DNA of 64,000 nt from Symbiodinium natans (GCA_905221605.1 CAJNDS010002480.1:152501-216500), one strand, 5' to 3'; positions 1-11,153 are shown, numbered from the stretch's first letter. Notes: a model not told the origin generated them from the sequence alone. Translations and numbers: made by a program.

Positions 1-708
1 TTTCGTGTTTAGGGTTTAGGGTTTAGGATTTAGGGTTTAGGGTTAAGGCCTTAGGATTCAGCTTGTTGCCTCGTTTTGCCTGTTCAAATCTCGCGGCTCA
101 TCCAGTGACGAAGAGCGTGATCCATCAGTGGCGAACAGGCTCTCAGTCAGTAGCATGGCTTAGGGGCCGAGGATCCTAAACCCTAAACCCTAAACCCTAA
201 ACCCTAAACCCTGAACCCTGAACCCTGAACCCTAAACCCTAAACCCTAAACCCTAGACTAAACCTTAGGGGTTCAGGGTTTAGGTTGCAAGGCTGACGAC
301 TTACAGTTTAGGGCTAGAGACTGGCCAGAGCTTGAGATCTCTGTTCGCGAGCCCCCGACCCCTAAACCCCAAACCCCCAACCCCCAACCCTTAAACCCTT
401 AAACCCGTAGACCTTTAAACCCCTTAAACCCTTAAACTCGCAAACCCTTAAAACCCTAAACCCTTAAACCCTTAAACCCCAAGACCCTCAAACCCTTAAA
501 CCCCTAAACCCTTAAACCACTAAACCCTTAAACCCCGAAAGCCGTAAACCCCGAAACCCTCAAACCCTTAAACCCTTAAACCCTTAAACCCCTAAAACCC
601 TTGACCACCCAACTTGCGAATTCCGCAAAGCTCATGCAGCTTGTAAAAGATTCACATTGAAACAGGGTTGATATTAATTGAATCCCCAAAATTTAAACTC
701 ACACATAT

Positions 709-764
709 TAAAGGGGAACCTTATATACACTCACCAGAAACAGTAGTATGAACCCTGCCTCGAC
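709..764. repeat. Copy of the 5' segment of the 48-kb ORF element
   Basis: This stretch contains ggaaccttatatacactcac followed by a degenerate match to about 25 further bases. The same block recurs at 49000-49047, just upstream of the minus-strand ORF at 48213-48947. Read on the minus strand it carries GTGAGTGTATATAAGG. The shared block suggests both sites were seeded by one dispersed element or a duplicated promoter region. No ORF accompanies this copy. Confidence 0.6.
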
Positions 765-957
765 ATGCTTTTGAAGCCAGCTTGTACGGCTCAAAAGAGC
801 TGGCCCGCCACTCCGGTAGGGCGCTTTAGGGTGTGGGGTTTCAGGTTTAGGGTTTAGGGTTTAGGGTTTAGGGTTTAGGGTTTAGGGTTTAGGGTTTAGG
901 GTTTAGGGTTTAGGGTTTGGGGGTTGTGGAGGGGCCCAGGTTGGGCCTTCGGTCCTC

Positions 958-1073
958 TGGATGTTCCCCCTTATGCTACCAGTCCTTAATAGGGACTCCA
1001 TAAGAATTAGGGGGGGGGGGGGGGGGTACTCGAATCCCTATGGAGGACTGCTAGTATACAGGGGGAACATCCC
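958..1073. mobile_element. MITE-like TIR element, family 2, copy 1
   Basis: The ends are inverted repeats: ggatgttcccccttat at the left and acagggggaacatccc at the right. Inner arms also pair (ctaccagtcctta with ggaggactgctag). The middle is a 16-base poly-G run. Three related copies lie at 1150-1255, 2193-2284 and 31985-32082. The size of about 115 bp and absence of coding capacity fit a non-autonomous MITE or introner. Confidence 0.8.
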
Positions 1074-1149
1074 AACTTCAAACCTTGAAACCCTTAAACC
1101 CTCAAACTTTTCAGCCCTCGAACCCTCAATCCCTTAACCCCCTAAGCTA

Positions 1150-1255
1150 GGGATGTTCCCCCTTATACTACCAGTCCTTAATGGGGAATATAGCCCCCCC
1201 CCCCCCCCCGATGATAATTCCTATTAAGGACTGTTAGCAAAAGGGGGAACATCCC
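1150..1255. mobile_element. MITE-like TIR element, family 2, copy 2
   Basis: It has gggatgttcccccttatact at the left end and aagggggaacatccc at the right. The arms are closely similar to copy 1, but the middle is poly-C instead of poly-G, so the central homopolymer has been inverted relative to the arms or arose separately. Confidence 0.8.
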
Positions 1256-1506
1256 AACCTTCAGCCCTTCAACCCCTACACCCTTCAAGCCTCACACCCT
1301 GAAACCCCTAAACCCTTAAACCCTCACACCCTTAAACCCCTAAACCCTTAGGCCCTCAACCCTAAACCCTAAAGCCTCAAACCGCCCCTAAACCCCCAAA
1401 CCCTGCACCCAAACCCTCAAGCCCTAAAATCCTAAACCCTCAAACCCTAAAATCCCAAACCCTCAAACCCTAAAATCCCAAACCCTCAAAACCCTAAACT
1501 CCTAAA

Positions 1507-1612
1507 GAGCTCCATGAAGCCCCATGCGTCCTCCAGCTCGCCCCGCTCCAAGCAGTGGCTGTAGGGCACCGACAGCGCCTTCAGCCTCGTCTTAAGGTTC
1601 GGGGCCTTCATC
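1507..1612 (-). CDS. Exon fragment, SAP-like/MANF-C-like helix motif
   Basis: The minus strand reads open with strong coding character: APNLKTRLKALSVPYSHC followed by LERGELEDAW and GFMELF. The pattern L-x3-L-x5-Y-x2-C-L-E-R-x-E-L resembles the SAP-like C-terminal helix motif of MANF/ARMET-type proteins (LxxxLxxxGxxxxxCxEKxEL). Exact exon ends are not fixed; AAG before GCCCCG is a possible acceptor. No neighbouring exon could be joined with confidence. Confidence 0.5.
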
Positions 1613-1945
1613 CCTACACACCCTAAACCCTAAACCCTAAACCCTAAATCCTCCCTAAACCCTAAACCCTAAACCCCAAACCTGAAGCCTTCCTAAACCC
1701 CGTCCCCTGATTCAGATTTTGAAGCTTGGGGCTTAGGAACTTGAAAGGGACGGCAACGGATCTACAGGGTATAGGCCTTTCGAAAAGATCTTTCGCACGC
1801 TAGCAACCGTGGAACCAAGGAAAGCTTGAGCCTTCAAAAAGCCTGTAGGAAGAGGCTGCAGACAGTACCCTCAGTTTAGGGCTTGTAAGGCCTCAACTTT
1901 TGATTGCTGTGCATTGTCACGGCGTTTAGGTCAGCCCTCCGCGCT

Positions 1946-2080
1946 TCAGCCTGTGTACACACACACACACAACAGCTACGCTGTCAAGTTGGGATGCAAC
2001 TGCAGCTAACCCCCCCCCCTCGCAACAGAAGAAGAAACAAAACAAACAAGGGATACGCGCACTACCAGACACTGAAACCC
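1946..2080. other. Unassigned unique island with a short CA run
   Basis: This array-free stretch carries a short acac run and an AAC/AAG-rich patch. Reading frames on both strands are short and do not resemble any family I know. Confidence 0.3.
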
Positions 2081-2192
2081 TCACCGTGAAACCAAACTAA
2101 GCCCTTTCCCCCCTAAACCCTACTCTAAAACTCTAGACCCTGCAAAGCCTCCACCCGTTTTTCCACCCTAAACCCTCTAAACCCTCAAGCTT

Positions 2193-2284
2193 GGGACGTT
2201 CCCCCTTGTACTAACGGTGTGTAATATTGAGTACCCCCTCTTATAATCCCGATCAAGGGCTGTTAGTATAAAGTGGAGCATCCC
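2193..2284. mobile_element. MITE-like TIR element, family 2, copy 3 (diverged)
   Basis: It starts gggacgttcccccttgtact and ends ctgttagtataaagtggagcatccc in two pieces that pair with the start. It is shorter and more diverged than the copies at 958 and 1150. Confidence 0.7.
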
Positions 2285-2427
2285 AACCTCAAGCCCTTAA
2301 ACCCTTAAACCCCCAGACCCTACCCTCAACCCTAGACCCTAGACCCTAAACCCTAAACCCTAAACCCTAAACCCTAAATCCTAAACCCTAAACCCTAAAC
2401 CCTAAACCCTAAACCCCCACACCCCGC

Positions 2428-2495
2428 CTTCGCTGGATCTCGGCCAAGGGCAGCGTTTGGGCTTCGGCTCTGCTCAGCCCCCCGCCTTGTCTCGT
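2428..2495 (-). CDS. Module B-like exon (diverged)
   Basis: A minus-strand frame reads SRAEAQTLPLAEIQR and runs into a GC donor (AG|GCGGGG). The core TLPLAEIQR resembles TLRLAELRVYE in the diverged module B at 34743. It is flanked by CCCTAAA on the left and TTTAGGG on the right, as most module exons are. The frame does not end in phase 0, so this may be a remnant. Confidence 0.3.
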
Positions 2496-3153
2496 TGAGG
2501 GGTTTAGGGTTTAGGGTTTGGGTTTTAGGGCTTGGGGTTTAGGGTTTGGGGTTTGGGGTTTGGGATAGAGGATCCTTCAGCGAATACTTCTACACCAACA
2601 AAAGCTGCAACGAAGGTCGGCCACATGACGGCAGCTTATCAGCCCTAAACCCTAAACCCTCAGCCCTAGACCCAAAAACCGCAAACCCTAGGCCCTAAAC
2701 CCTAAACTCTGAAGCCTAAACCCTAAACCCTAAACCCTAAACCCTAAACCCTAAACCCTAAACAACTCACAGGGCCTGTAGGGCTTACCGGACCTTGCAG
2801 GGTTGAGGCCCACAGTCTGCAAGGCTCTAGGGAGCCTACCTTGGGCCCTCAAGGTTGTACCCTTGGGTGCTGGAGCCCCCTTTCTAAGGATCCCTAAGGG
2901 AATATAGGGGGAACCCTAAACCCTAAACCCTAAACCCTAAACCTTTAGGGGGATATACGACCTTAGGGGTGCGAGGCTAAATCCCTTGAAAGGCAGAGCG
3001 CTCTCGGGGCCTAGAAGCCCAGAACGCTGTGCATGACATTGATAACACGAAACAGGGGGCTTCGAAAATTGGGTTTAAGGTTTAGGGTTTAGCGTTTACG
3101 GGTTAGGGGGTTAGGGTTTATGGTTCAGGGTTCAACATTTTTTTAACAAAACT

Positions 3154-3235
3154 CTAGGGGTAGTTACATGGTCCCTGGTGTGGGCCCCTAGTTGGGGGGC
3201 CTTGCATATACCCCTTGGAACTAGCCTTAGAGAAA
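3154..3235. mobile_element. Partial TIR element related to 12386-12501
   Basis: The block aggggtagttacatggtccc followed by tgtgggcccc matches the left half of the element at 12386. The right part is different, so this is a truncated or diverged copy. Confidence 0.5.
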
Positions 3236-3299
3236 CCCCAACCCTAAACCCTAAACCCTCAACCCCACACCCTAAACCCCTAAACCCCTAAACCCCTAA

Positions 3300-3480
3300 A
3301 CCCCCGGAGAAAGTTGCGGCCAATCTCCTGGCGCTGTTCTTGAACGCATGCCTCGAGAGCCTCGATTTCGCCTCTCCATCGCCACGTTGCGCAACATGCT
3401 CACAAAGAAGCTCCCGCGAAACCCTGCAATGCAGCACCCAGCACGAACTTGCACAAGTGCTCTGCGGAAGCCACAATCCT
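3300..3480. other. Unique island, possibly coding, strand undecided
   Basis: Both strands are open across most of this island. The + frame gives EKVAANLLALFLNACLESLD, which looks protein-like, and the minus strand also has an open frame. No family was recognised and no splice sites could be chosen. Confidence 0.25.
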
Positions 3481-4139
3481 GGTCCTAAACCCTAGCCCCA
3501 TAGACCATAGATCGCAAACCCCTAAGAAAGCCGAAGATCTAGATCCTAAATCACACCCTCTAAACCCTAAACCCGAAACCCTAAACCCTAAACCCAAAAA
3601 TTCCTCTCAGCCCGAAGCCCTAAGAAACGCCCGAAACAAGTGCTGTCCAGGAGCGCGCTGGCTGGGATGCAGCGGCAGCTGTCCTCTCCAGCGGCTAGAA
3701 AGCGCAGGGCTCGAGGTTGAAACCCTAAACCCTAAACCCTAAACCCCTAAAACCCTAAACCCTAAACCCCTAAACCCTAAACCCCAAACCCCAAACCCTA
3801 AACCCCAAATCCTAAACCCCAAACCCCAAACTCTGGGCGTCCTCAGGTCGGCTTTGTGTTGGGCCGATGACGGCTTAGGGTCGAGGACATACTTCGTTAG
3901 AATGGTAGCTAGAGAGCGATACACCTAGGTAAGCAAGCAACAGAGACGACAAAGACAGGGAACATGAGGGGATGCTGTTGGGCAGTGCTTTTCAATTTTC
4001 GGATCCTGCAATTCGGGGGTTTAGGATCTTTACAATCCCCTCGCTCACCCACATACCCTTTGACACTCAACCCAAATCTGAGTCACATCCAACACGTGTA
4101 AAACCGACAGATTTTGCCGTTTGGGCATGAATATAAAGA

Positions 4140-4235
4140 CATTTATATATATATATATATACACACATATATAGACACATCTATATATGTATATACAAAG
4201 GTGTGTGTGTGTGTGTATGCGCATATGCATTTCAT

Positions 4236-4273
<38 letters not shown>

Positions 4274-4285
4274 CTTATTTATTTA
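4140..4285. repeat. AT/GT microsatellite cluster
   Basis: Runs of (ta)n at 4144-4160 and 4242-4271 are joined by acac, gtgt and tatg tracts. No gene is visible in it. Confidence 0.9.
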
Positions 4286-4521
4286 TATGCACATGTGTGT
4301 CTGTGTAAATATGTCAATATTTATATATGCATATGTATGTATACAGCAGCAAAGGTATAAGTAGGTAAGCATACAAAATATGTAGCCAAGGCCTTAGGGT
4401 TTTAGGGATTCGAGTGGATGGCCCTCGCAACCTTAAACCCTAGACCTTAGGGTGCAACTGGGATTTTAAGGCTTTAGGGCTTTAAGGATTTAGGGTTTAA
4501 CCCCAAAAGCGCTAAACCCTG

Positions 4522-4580
4522 CTGCACTGAGGCCCCAACTGCTGTGGGGGATGCTGCGTTGGCGGTGACGCAGGCTTGCC
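4522..4580 (-). CDS. Module C-like Pro/Gln linker exon
   Basis: After a CCCAG acceptor the minus strand reads GKPASPPTQHPPQQLGPQC. The composition resembles the module C linkers further right, and the flanks show the usual array arrangement (CCCT left, TTAGGG right). The donor is not clear: only GG or CA is available. Confidence 0.35.
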
Positions 4581-5711
4581 CTGGGCTTAGGGCTTAGGGC
4601 TTAGGGTTTAGGGTTTAGGGTTTAGGGTTTGGGGTTTAGGTTTAGGGCTTAGGGTTTAGGGTTTGGGGTTTAGGGTTTAGGGCTTAGGGTTTAGGGTTTA
4701 GGGTTTAGGGTCTGGGAAGTTTAGGATGCCTTTTAGGGGTTGGGAACAAGGCCGCTCCGGTATCGCTGCTTTACCGGAAATCTGCCTTCTCATTTAAGAG
4801 TGGCTTGGGATGAGGGTTTAGGGTTTAGGGTTTAGGGTTTAGGGTTTAGGGTTTAGGGTTGAGGGTTGAGGGTTGAGGGTTTAGGGTTTGGGGTTTCGGC
4901 GGTTTAGGGTTTAGGGTTTAGGGTTAGAGTTTGTGGTTTAGGGTTTAGGGTGTGGGGTTTGGGGTTTAGAGTTTAGGGTGTGGGGTTTGGGGTTTAGAGT
5001 TTAGGGTGTAGGGTTTGGGGGCCTAGGGTTTAGGACGATTTAGGTGTTTAGGGGCTTAAGGCTGAATCAGGGTAGCACTCAATGATCCCAACTTCCTGTA
5101 AAAGCCCGCAGACTCATGATAACTTTTGAGAGTTCGGAGTCATTGGGGGGTTTAGGGTTTAGGGTTTAGGGTTTGGGGTTTGGGGTTTGGGGTTTGGGGT
5201 TTGGGGTTTGGGGTTTAGGGTTTAGGGTTTAGGGTTAGGAGGACCCTTGGGGATGTAGACCCTCTGAATAAGGTCCCTGTTTAAGAGAGCCAGAAGAGGG
5301 TTCAAAGGGTTCCCCTTTTAAGCCCCTTATCCTGCCTATGAAGTCAGTCAGCCCTTTCTGTGGTTTTACTCAGCTTGGGTTTTCTCCATGTTTAGGGAGT
5401 TCAAGGTGAAGATCGAGGGTTTAAGGGTTTAGGGAGCCCTAACGCTACAGGACCCCCCCCAAAAAAAAACAAGATTATCTCTAAACCCTAAACCCTAAAC
5501 CATAAAAAAGAGTATCCCCATTTTAGGAAATCCCCACATGTTTTGAAGGCCCTGAGGACCCTTGAGGTTGAGCTTTGTGGTGCGGATATATGCATCTTCG
5601 GATGTTAAGGCTTAGGATGACCCTAAACCCTAAACCCTAAACCCTAAACCCGAAACCCTAAAACCCGAAGCTTGAGGTGTTTAGTATTCGGGTTTGGGGA
5701 TCTCCCCCCGC

Positions 5712-5747
5712 CTCACGGGCATCTAGGATGGCTTCCACAAGGTCGGC
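5712..5747 (-). CDS. 36-nt microexon
   Basis: The minus strand shows CCGCAG|GCC...GAG|GCGGGG with the in-frame peptide ADLVEAILDARE, twelve codons in phase 0. It has an AG acceptor and a GC donor, matching the splice pattern of the module exons. The peptide is amphipathic and helix-prone. No partner exon was identified. Confidence 0.45.
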
Positions 5748-6062
5748 CTGCGGGCGGCGCAGGAAACCCCTAAGCGTCATTCTATGGATATCTGGGCTCT
5801 TGTTTTTTTTGGTTGTTTTTGGCGGTTTTTAGGGTTGCTATGGTTCTTAGGGTTCTCAGGTTGTTTAGGGCGTTTAGTAATTTAAGCCAATTTAAGCTTC
5901 TTAGGGCCATTAGGGACTTTAGGGCTTTCTGCTATGCCCCAAAATACGATCATCCTTTTTGTAGGAACCCCCCAAAAGGGTACCCTATTTTCGGAAACCC
6001 CATCTAGTGCGATCTAACCCTAAACCCTAAACCCTAAACCCGAAACCCTAAACCCTAAACCT

Positions 6063-6130
6063 CAGCCGTCAGACTCGCTGCTGTCCCTGTGCACCTCCAG
6101 AGTGTACTGCATGTCCCGGGCAAGTAGCGA
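6063..6130 (-). CDS. Exon-like fragment, possible C-terminus
   Basis: The minus strand reads LLARDMQYTLEVHRDSSESDG and then TGA. It lies between CCCTAAA (left) and TTTAGGG (right). It could be a terminal coding exon of a gene read leftwards; the 5' boundary is not certain. Confidence 0.4.
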
Positions 6131-7074
6131 TTTTAGGGTTTAGGGTTCAGGGTTTAGGGTTTAGGGCACGACCCGTGGTGTGCAACACCTTAGGGAATTG
6201 GCGAAAAACCGTAGTATGGTTGGAGAATCACCTAACCCGACCCCTAAACCCTGCTACATTTTAACATAGGCCCTGACAGAATTCATGGCCCTAAAACCTA
6301 AACCCCAAACCCCAAACCCCAAACCCTAAACCTAAACGCTAAACCCTAAACCCTAAGCCCTACATGATCGCCCCTTCTTGCCATTCCTTAGAAATCACAT
6401 GAGGGGCGCGCCTTCTCTACGAGGCCTGCCGCATCGGTTCCGTGATTTCGGAGCTCACCTGGATATCTCTGTTCAAGTGCCTAAACCCTAAACCCTAAAC
6501 CCTAAACCCCTAACAGTTCCGGATCCCCTCCTTAGCCTACTATACTTCGCTGCCTTAAGTGGTCTTCTGCGGCGGGGAGGGGAGGGATCCTTCCAGGCCA
6601 AGCTGGTGCCCGTGACCCTAAAAATGAACATGAAGCACTCTGTTACCCTCCTTTAGGGTTTAGGGTTTAGGGTTTAGGGTTTAGGGTTTAGGGTTTAGGG
6701 CTTAAGGTTTAGGGTTTAGGGTTTAGGGTTTAGGGTTTAGGGTTTAGGGTACCCTCCCCCAGACCGCCCACCACACCAACAAAAAAAAGAGAGTGTCCCA
6801 AACAGGGGTAGAGTATTTTGGTGGCTGCTATACACTGAACCTCCAAGCGCTGCAAGGTTCCTCTACTGAGGACTAGAGAGTATTCTGGGGGCGTATTAAA
6901 CCCTTACTAAACCCCAAACCCCAATCTAGACCCTAAACCCCAAGTAGCCCTAAACCCCAAACCCCAAACCCCAAACCCCAAACCCTAAACCCTAAACCCC
7001 AAACCCCAAACCCTAAACCTTAAACCCCAAACCCTAAACCCCAAACCCTAAACCCTAAACCCTAAATTAGGCAC

Positions 7075-7247
7075 CCCTATCAATTGACTTAACATACCCA
7101 TATACCTGGAGCCAATCTAGACCCTAAGCCCTAAACCCTAAACCTTAAACCCCAAACCCTAAACCCTAAACCCTAAACCCTAAACCCTAAACCCTAAACC
7201 CTAAATTAGGCACCCCTATTAATTGACTTAACATACTACCCATATAC
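7075..7247. repeat. Direct duplication around a telomere-like array
   Basis: The block aaattaggcacccctat followed by aattgacttaacatac and ccatatacctggag occurs at 7073-7113 and again at 7202-7253, with CCCTAAA copies between. A third relative of its last part is at 7301-7318. The junction of block and array is the same both times, so block and array were duplicated together. Confidence 0.75.
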
Positions 7248-7400
7248 CTGGAGCACCTAATATTTAGGGTACCCCAAAAGGGATCATAATTTTGACAACC
7301 ACCCATCTACCTGGAGCCCAGTGGCGTTTCAGCTCCGACGGCGGAAGCTGCAGCAGCCGCGCGCGCCTGTGCTCGGGACGCGCGGGCGCGCGCGCACGCC

Positions 7401-7528
7401 TACTTGGAAGTTTAGGGTTTAGGGTTTAGGGTTTAGGGTTTAGGGTTTAGGGTTTAGGGTTTAGGGTTTAGGATCTAGGGTTTAGGATTTGGGGTTTGGG
7501 GTTTAGGTTTACCATGAACCCCCAAGTA
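7401..7528. mobile_element. TIR element, family 6, interior replaced by array
   Basis: The right end accatgaacccccaagta is an arm of the complete element at 10832-10980, and the left end begins tacttgga like the other arm. Everything between is TTTAGGG array. It appears to be a family 6 element whose centre and most of one arm were replaced or displaced by telomere-like repeat. Confidence 0.55.
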
Positions 7529-7629
7529 TCGGCGTGACCCCCAACAACTTTTGCCCCAAACCTCAGCGAACTAGGGAGCACGGTAATCACATGGTCCATG
7601 TGATATACTTTTTCCTGTTGATTCTTTTT

Positions 7630-7731
7630 CTTACTTCTCCAATAACTCAGGGGAAAAAAGGGTTAAACTTTATCATTCCTACTGAACAGGGAAACCCAAA
7701 AAGCTTAAAGTTCAGCTGTTGGAGAGGTAAG
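7630..7731. mobile_element. TIR element, family 4, copy 1
   Basis: It begins cttacttctccaataactca and ends agctgttggagaggtaag. The ends are inverted repeats (CTTACTTCTCCAA against TTGGAGAGGTAAG) with one mismatch. The interior, including attcctac and gaaacccaaaaag, matches the kinase-gene intron at 12926-13025. Here no surrounding exon was recognised. Confidence 0.75.
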
Positions 7732-8614
7732 TTTTTGTTCGTAACCCCAGAACCAAAGGGGCTCCGGTTCTGGGGTTTGCGACAAGGAGTCTCCCCTTGA
7801 AGCCTTAGTCCTGAGTAGAGCCAGAACCCTAACCCTAAAACCTAAACCCTAAACCCTAAACCCTAAACCCTAAACCCTAAACCCTACACCCTAAACCCTA
7901 GATAAGATAAGTATGCGGCCCCTTCCTTGTAGTGAAAGAAACAGCGAGAGGGTGGGAAGCAGAGCAGCAGCATGAAGTACCCTCAAAGGATGACCTGTAG
8001 GGCTTAAGGCATAAAGGTTTAGGGTTTAGGGTTGAGGGTTGACGATTGAGGTTTTTTTTGGGGATTGAGGGTTTCGGGTTTAGGGTTTAGCGTTGAGGGT
8101 TTAGGCTCTGGGCATTCTTGCACACGAACGCGTCAACAAAACAATGTCCATGCAGATGCTTCGACAAGCAAACCCTCAACCCCACCCCAATCCTTCCACC
8201 ACGAAGCGAGACAAGCCCTCAACGCTAAACTCTGCCCTCAACCCTAAGCCTAACCCACTTGCCGCTCTCACCTCTTTGGGGAAAGCGGGTGCATTCAAGC
8301 GTTCAACTGCAGGAGGCCACCCTAAACCCTAAACCCTAAACCCTAAACCCTAAACCCTAAACCCTAAACCCTAAACCCTAAACCCTAAACCCTAAACCCT
8401 AAACCACATGATGGAGAATGCCTGGCCTCCAACGTGTTCCAGTTTTGCCCAGTGTCCCAAAAAGCGACCCAAGAGTCCCCAAGTAGCCCAAGCGGCCCAA
8501 GTCACCCGACCACCCCTCTAAGGGTCCCAAGGAACCCTAAACCCTAAACCCTAAACCCTAAACCTTAAACCCTAAACCCTAAACCCTAAACCCTAAACCC
8601 TAAACCCCTAACCG

Positions 8615-8700
8615 AGTGCCAAGGGGTGCCAGTTTCAAGGGTCCGGCGGCTTTGGGGTGGGCACCACTAAGCGCTTGCAACCGCGCGACCTTCCGAGCAT
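8615..8700 (-). CDS. Possible exon fragment
   Basis: After a GGAAG acceptor the minus strand gives VARLQALSGAHPKAAG. The LQALxxxxPKAAG run is loosely like the module B core. Array flanks are CCCTAAA left and TTTAGGG right. The evidence is weak. Confidence 0.25.
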
Positions 8701-9104
8701 GGCCCGGACCCTAAGACCCTCAAACCCTAACACCAGGGGATCCTATTAAAGGGTTTAGGGTTTAGGGTTTAGGGTTTAGGGTTTAGGGATGTTTAGCGTT
8801 TAGGGTTAGGGATTAAACTCTAAACCCTACACCCTGAAACCCTAAAACCTCAAAACCCCAGAGCCGCTAGTCCCTGAAACCATAGCACCCTAAACCCTAC
8901 ACTCTGAAACCCTAAAGCCGTAAAACCCTATAGAACCCTAACTCCGTAAGTCCTTAAAACCGTAGCACCCGACACCCTACCATCCTAAACCCTAAACCCT
9001 AAACCCTAAACCCTAAACCCTAAACCCTAAACCTTACTAAACCCTAAACCCTAAACCCTAAACCCTAAACCCTAAACCCTAAACCCTAAACCCTAAACCC
9101 TAAG

Positions 9105-9185
9105 CGACGACAGGGCACTCCCTCAGCCGCTGAAGGCGCTTGGCGCCGAATTGCCGCCGCAAGGCATCAAGTAGTCGGTCGCAGA
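9105..9185 (-). CDS. Possible exon fragment, unrecognised
   Basis: The minus strand is open and reads GFCDRLLDALRRQFGAKR followed by LQRLRECPV, an Arg/Leu-rich helix-like peptide. The island sits between CCCTAAA and TTTAGGG arrays like the module exons. Another frame begins TDYLMPCGG, faintly like the start of module A, so the frame is not settled. Confidence 0.35.
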
Positions 9186-9740
9186 AGCCTAGGATGGGTT
9201 TAGGGTTTAGGGCTAGGGTTTAGGGTTTAGGGTTTAGGGTTTAGGGTTTAGGGTTTAGGGCTTAGGGTTTAGGGTTTAGGGTTTAGGGTTTAGGGTTTAG
9301 GGTTTAGGGTTTAGGGTTTAGGGTTTAGGGTTTAGGGTTTGGGGTTTGGGGTTTGGGGTTTAGGGTTTGGGGTTGAGGGTTGAGGGTTGAGGGTTTAGGG
9401 TTTAGGGTTCAGGGTTTAGGGTTTAGGGTTTGGGGTTTACGGTTTGGGGTTTGGGGTTTAGGGTTTACGGGTTAGCGGTTAGGGGTTAGGGGTTTACGGA
9501 TTTAGGGCGTAGGCTTTAGGGCTTCGGGTTATGTTAGGGGTTTGGGGGGTTGAGGAGTTTTATTAGAATTAGGGAGTTTAGGCGGTATTGGGGGTTTAGG
9601 GTTATTTTGGAGTTTAGGGTGTTGGGCCACCCCATAACTACCCATCATGCCCTTTCAGGACACGGAACGCCCCGAGAAGAGTATACGCCAATGTAGGCCA
9701 TGAACTACGTTGAGGGGGTCCAGAGTCCCCAAAAACCCTC

Positions 9741-10009
9741 TTGGTTGCCCAGTAAACATACAAAACCCTAAACCCTAAACCCTACGAAACCCTAAAAAAA
9801 CCTCAAAAAAAAACCTCAAAAAAAACCCTAAACCCTGAACCCCGAACCCTGAACCCTAAACCCTAAAGTTTAGGAGGCCAAATCGCAAAACCCTAAACCC
9901 TAAACCCTAAACCCTAATCAGGGCACCCTTTGTTGGGGTTGGTTACTTTATAAGGGAACCTGGAAGCAAACAAAGAGAAAAAACAAATGGCTGCCACTGA
10001 GCTACCAAG
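9741..10009. mobile_element. Family 1 TIR element interrupted by array
   Basis: The left end ttggttgcccagtaaacata and the right part (gttggttactttataaggga to gctaccaag) belong to family 1, whose intact copies are about 117-121 bp. Here the two parts are separated by about 150 bases of CCCTAAA and AAACCTC repeats (roughly 9764-9916). Confidence 0.75.
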
Positions 10010-10057
10010 CCCTCAACCCTCACAAGTTGCCGAAGAAGTGCCCTTAACCTTACTGTC

Positions 10058-10173
10058 GGCTAGTAGGGAATGAGGGAATGAGGCACCCTATATGCCCCCC
10101 CCCCCTATATATATACATATATATATATACCCGGGATTGTATAAGGTTCCTCTTTCCCTCATTCCCTACTAAC
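10058..10173. mobile_element. TIR element with ttagtaggga-type arms
   Basis: The left arm ctagtagggaatgagggaat pairs with the right arm ttccctcattccctactaac. The centre holds poly-C and (ta)n. Its organisation (arms, homopolymer, then simple repeat) is like family 2 but the arm sequence is different. No second copy was seen. Confidence 0.65.
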
Positions 10174-10640
10174 CAACTGTAAGTAACCGCAGCTGTGCAT
10201 CCGTCCGGTCTCTCGCAGAAGAGCCTTGGTGGTAGGCTTTCGGAATGATTGACACGGCGTTTTGGAACCTCGAGGGTGGACCCCCTAAACCGAAACCCGA
10301 AACCCTAAACCCTATACCTTATAGGAAACCCAAGTCACGAAATCTCAATAGGAGAACGGATCTCGCAAGTGCAACTCTCCCTAATGGACGATCGTGACGG
10401 TTCAAGTCTTTGCGTTATATGTTGTATCGGGAGTTGAGCACAGTAGCCGAGCTTCTTTGGGGCTTAGGGTTTAGGGTTTGGGGTCTCGGGGTTTGGAGTT
10501 TAGCCTGCGTCTGCGAACTCATGCTGCAGAGAACCAATGAACCTTAAACCCAAAAGGCTAAACGACCGAGCAAAGCATGTCCCAGCAAGAGCACCTTTTG
10601 ACGTCAAGCGTGCACATCAAAAATGCCCAGCACGCACAAC

Positions 10641-10761
10641 TTAGTAGCCCAGTAACCATCTTAGAATAAGGGCCCCTTTTTTGGGGGGGGCGTTGGTTAC
10701 TTCAGAAGGGAACCCAGAACCCAAAAACAAAAAGGGAAAAGGGCACCACCGGGCTACCAAG
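10641..10761. mobile_element. Family 1 TIR element, intact copy
   Basis: It runs from ttagtagcccagtaaccatc to ccaccgggctaccaag. The hallmark centre is ttggttacttcagaagggaa followed by an A-rich tract. It closely matches the copies that form introns in the kinase gene (13560, 13753, 14305), but no flanking exon was recognised here. Confidence 0.8.
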
Positions 10762-10831
10762 ACAAAGACGTGCCAAGCCCCAAGGCCCTCCTCTCCGCGA
10801 TGAAGCTACGGCCCATGCTGTGAGGGAGCTC

Positions 10832-10980
10832 TACTTGGAGGTTCATGGTCCTTCTTGACCAACTAATAGGTGCAGTTGTGACTGTACTTATAACCATATT
10901 AGGGCACTTAAGGGGCTTATAAGTACAGTTATAAGTACAGTTAAAATAGTTGGTTAGTAAGTACCATGAACCTCCAAGTA
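10832..10980. mobile_element. TIR element, family 6, complete
   Basis: The ends tacttggaggttcatggt and accatgaacctccaagta are perfect 18-base inverted repeats. The interior carries further palindromic stretches (aactgtacttataa against ttataagtacagtt). Short CTC flanks on both sides could be a target duplication. A 149-bp non-coding palindromic element of this kind fits a MITE. An 88-codon reading frame across it is incidental. Confidence 0.85.
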
Positions 10981-11153
10981 CTCTGTTCCTGGGAGCGTCA
11001 GCTCCATCCGAATGAAACACATTTGGGATATTATTAAGGCCGGTGGCCTCTTCATCGGTTCCCCCTATACCTTAGCATAGCCCCCAGATACCCGAATAAG
11101 AACCCCTTACAAAACAGAAACCCTACTGAAAGAGACCACCAGGCAATATAACA

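Noticed and set aside
1-600. A true chromosome end at the left edge
   Set aside because: Arrays there change orientation and are degenerate, and similar arrays occur throughout the window, so nothing marks a terminus.
2560-2645. A + strand frame IEDPSANTSTPTKAATKVG
   Set aside because: It reads well, but the island lies between TTTAGGG (left) and CCCTAAA (right), the opposite of the exon arrangement, and has no clear splice sites.
6360-6480. tRNA or other RNA gene in short GC-rich islands
   Set aside because: No cloverleaf with a T-arm GGTTCAAATC-type motif or A/B boxes could be found in this or similar islands.
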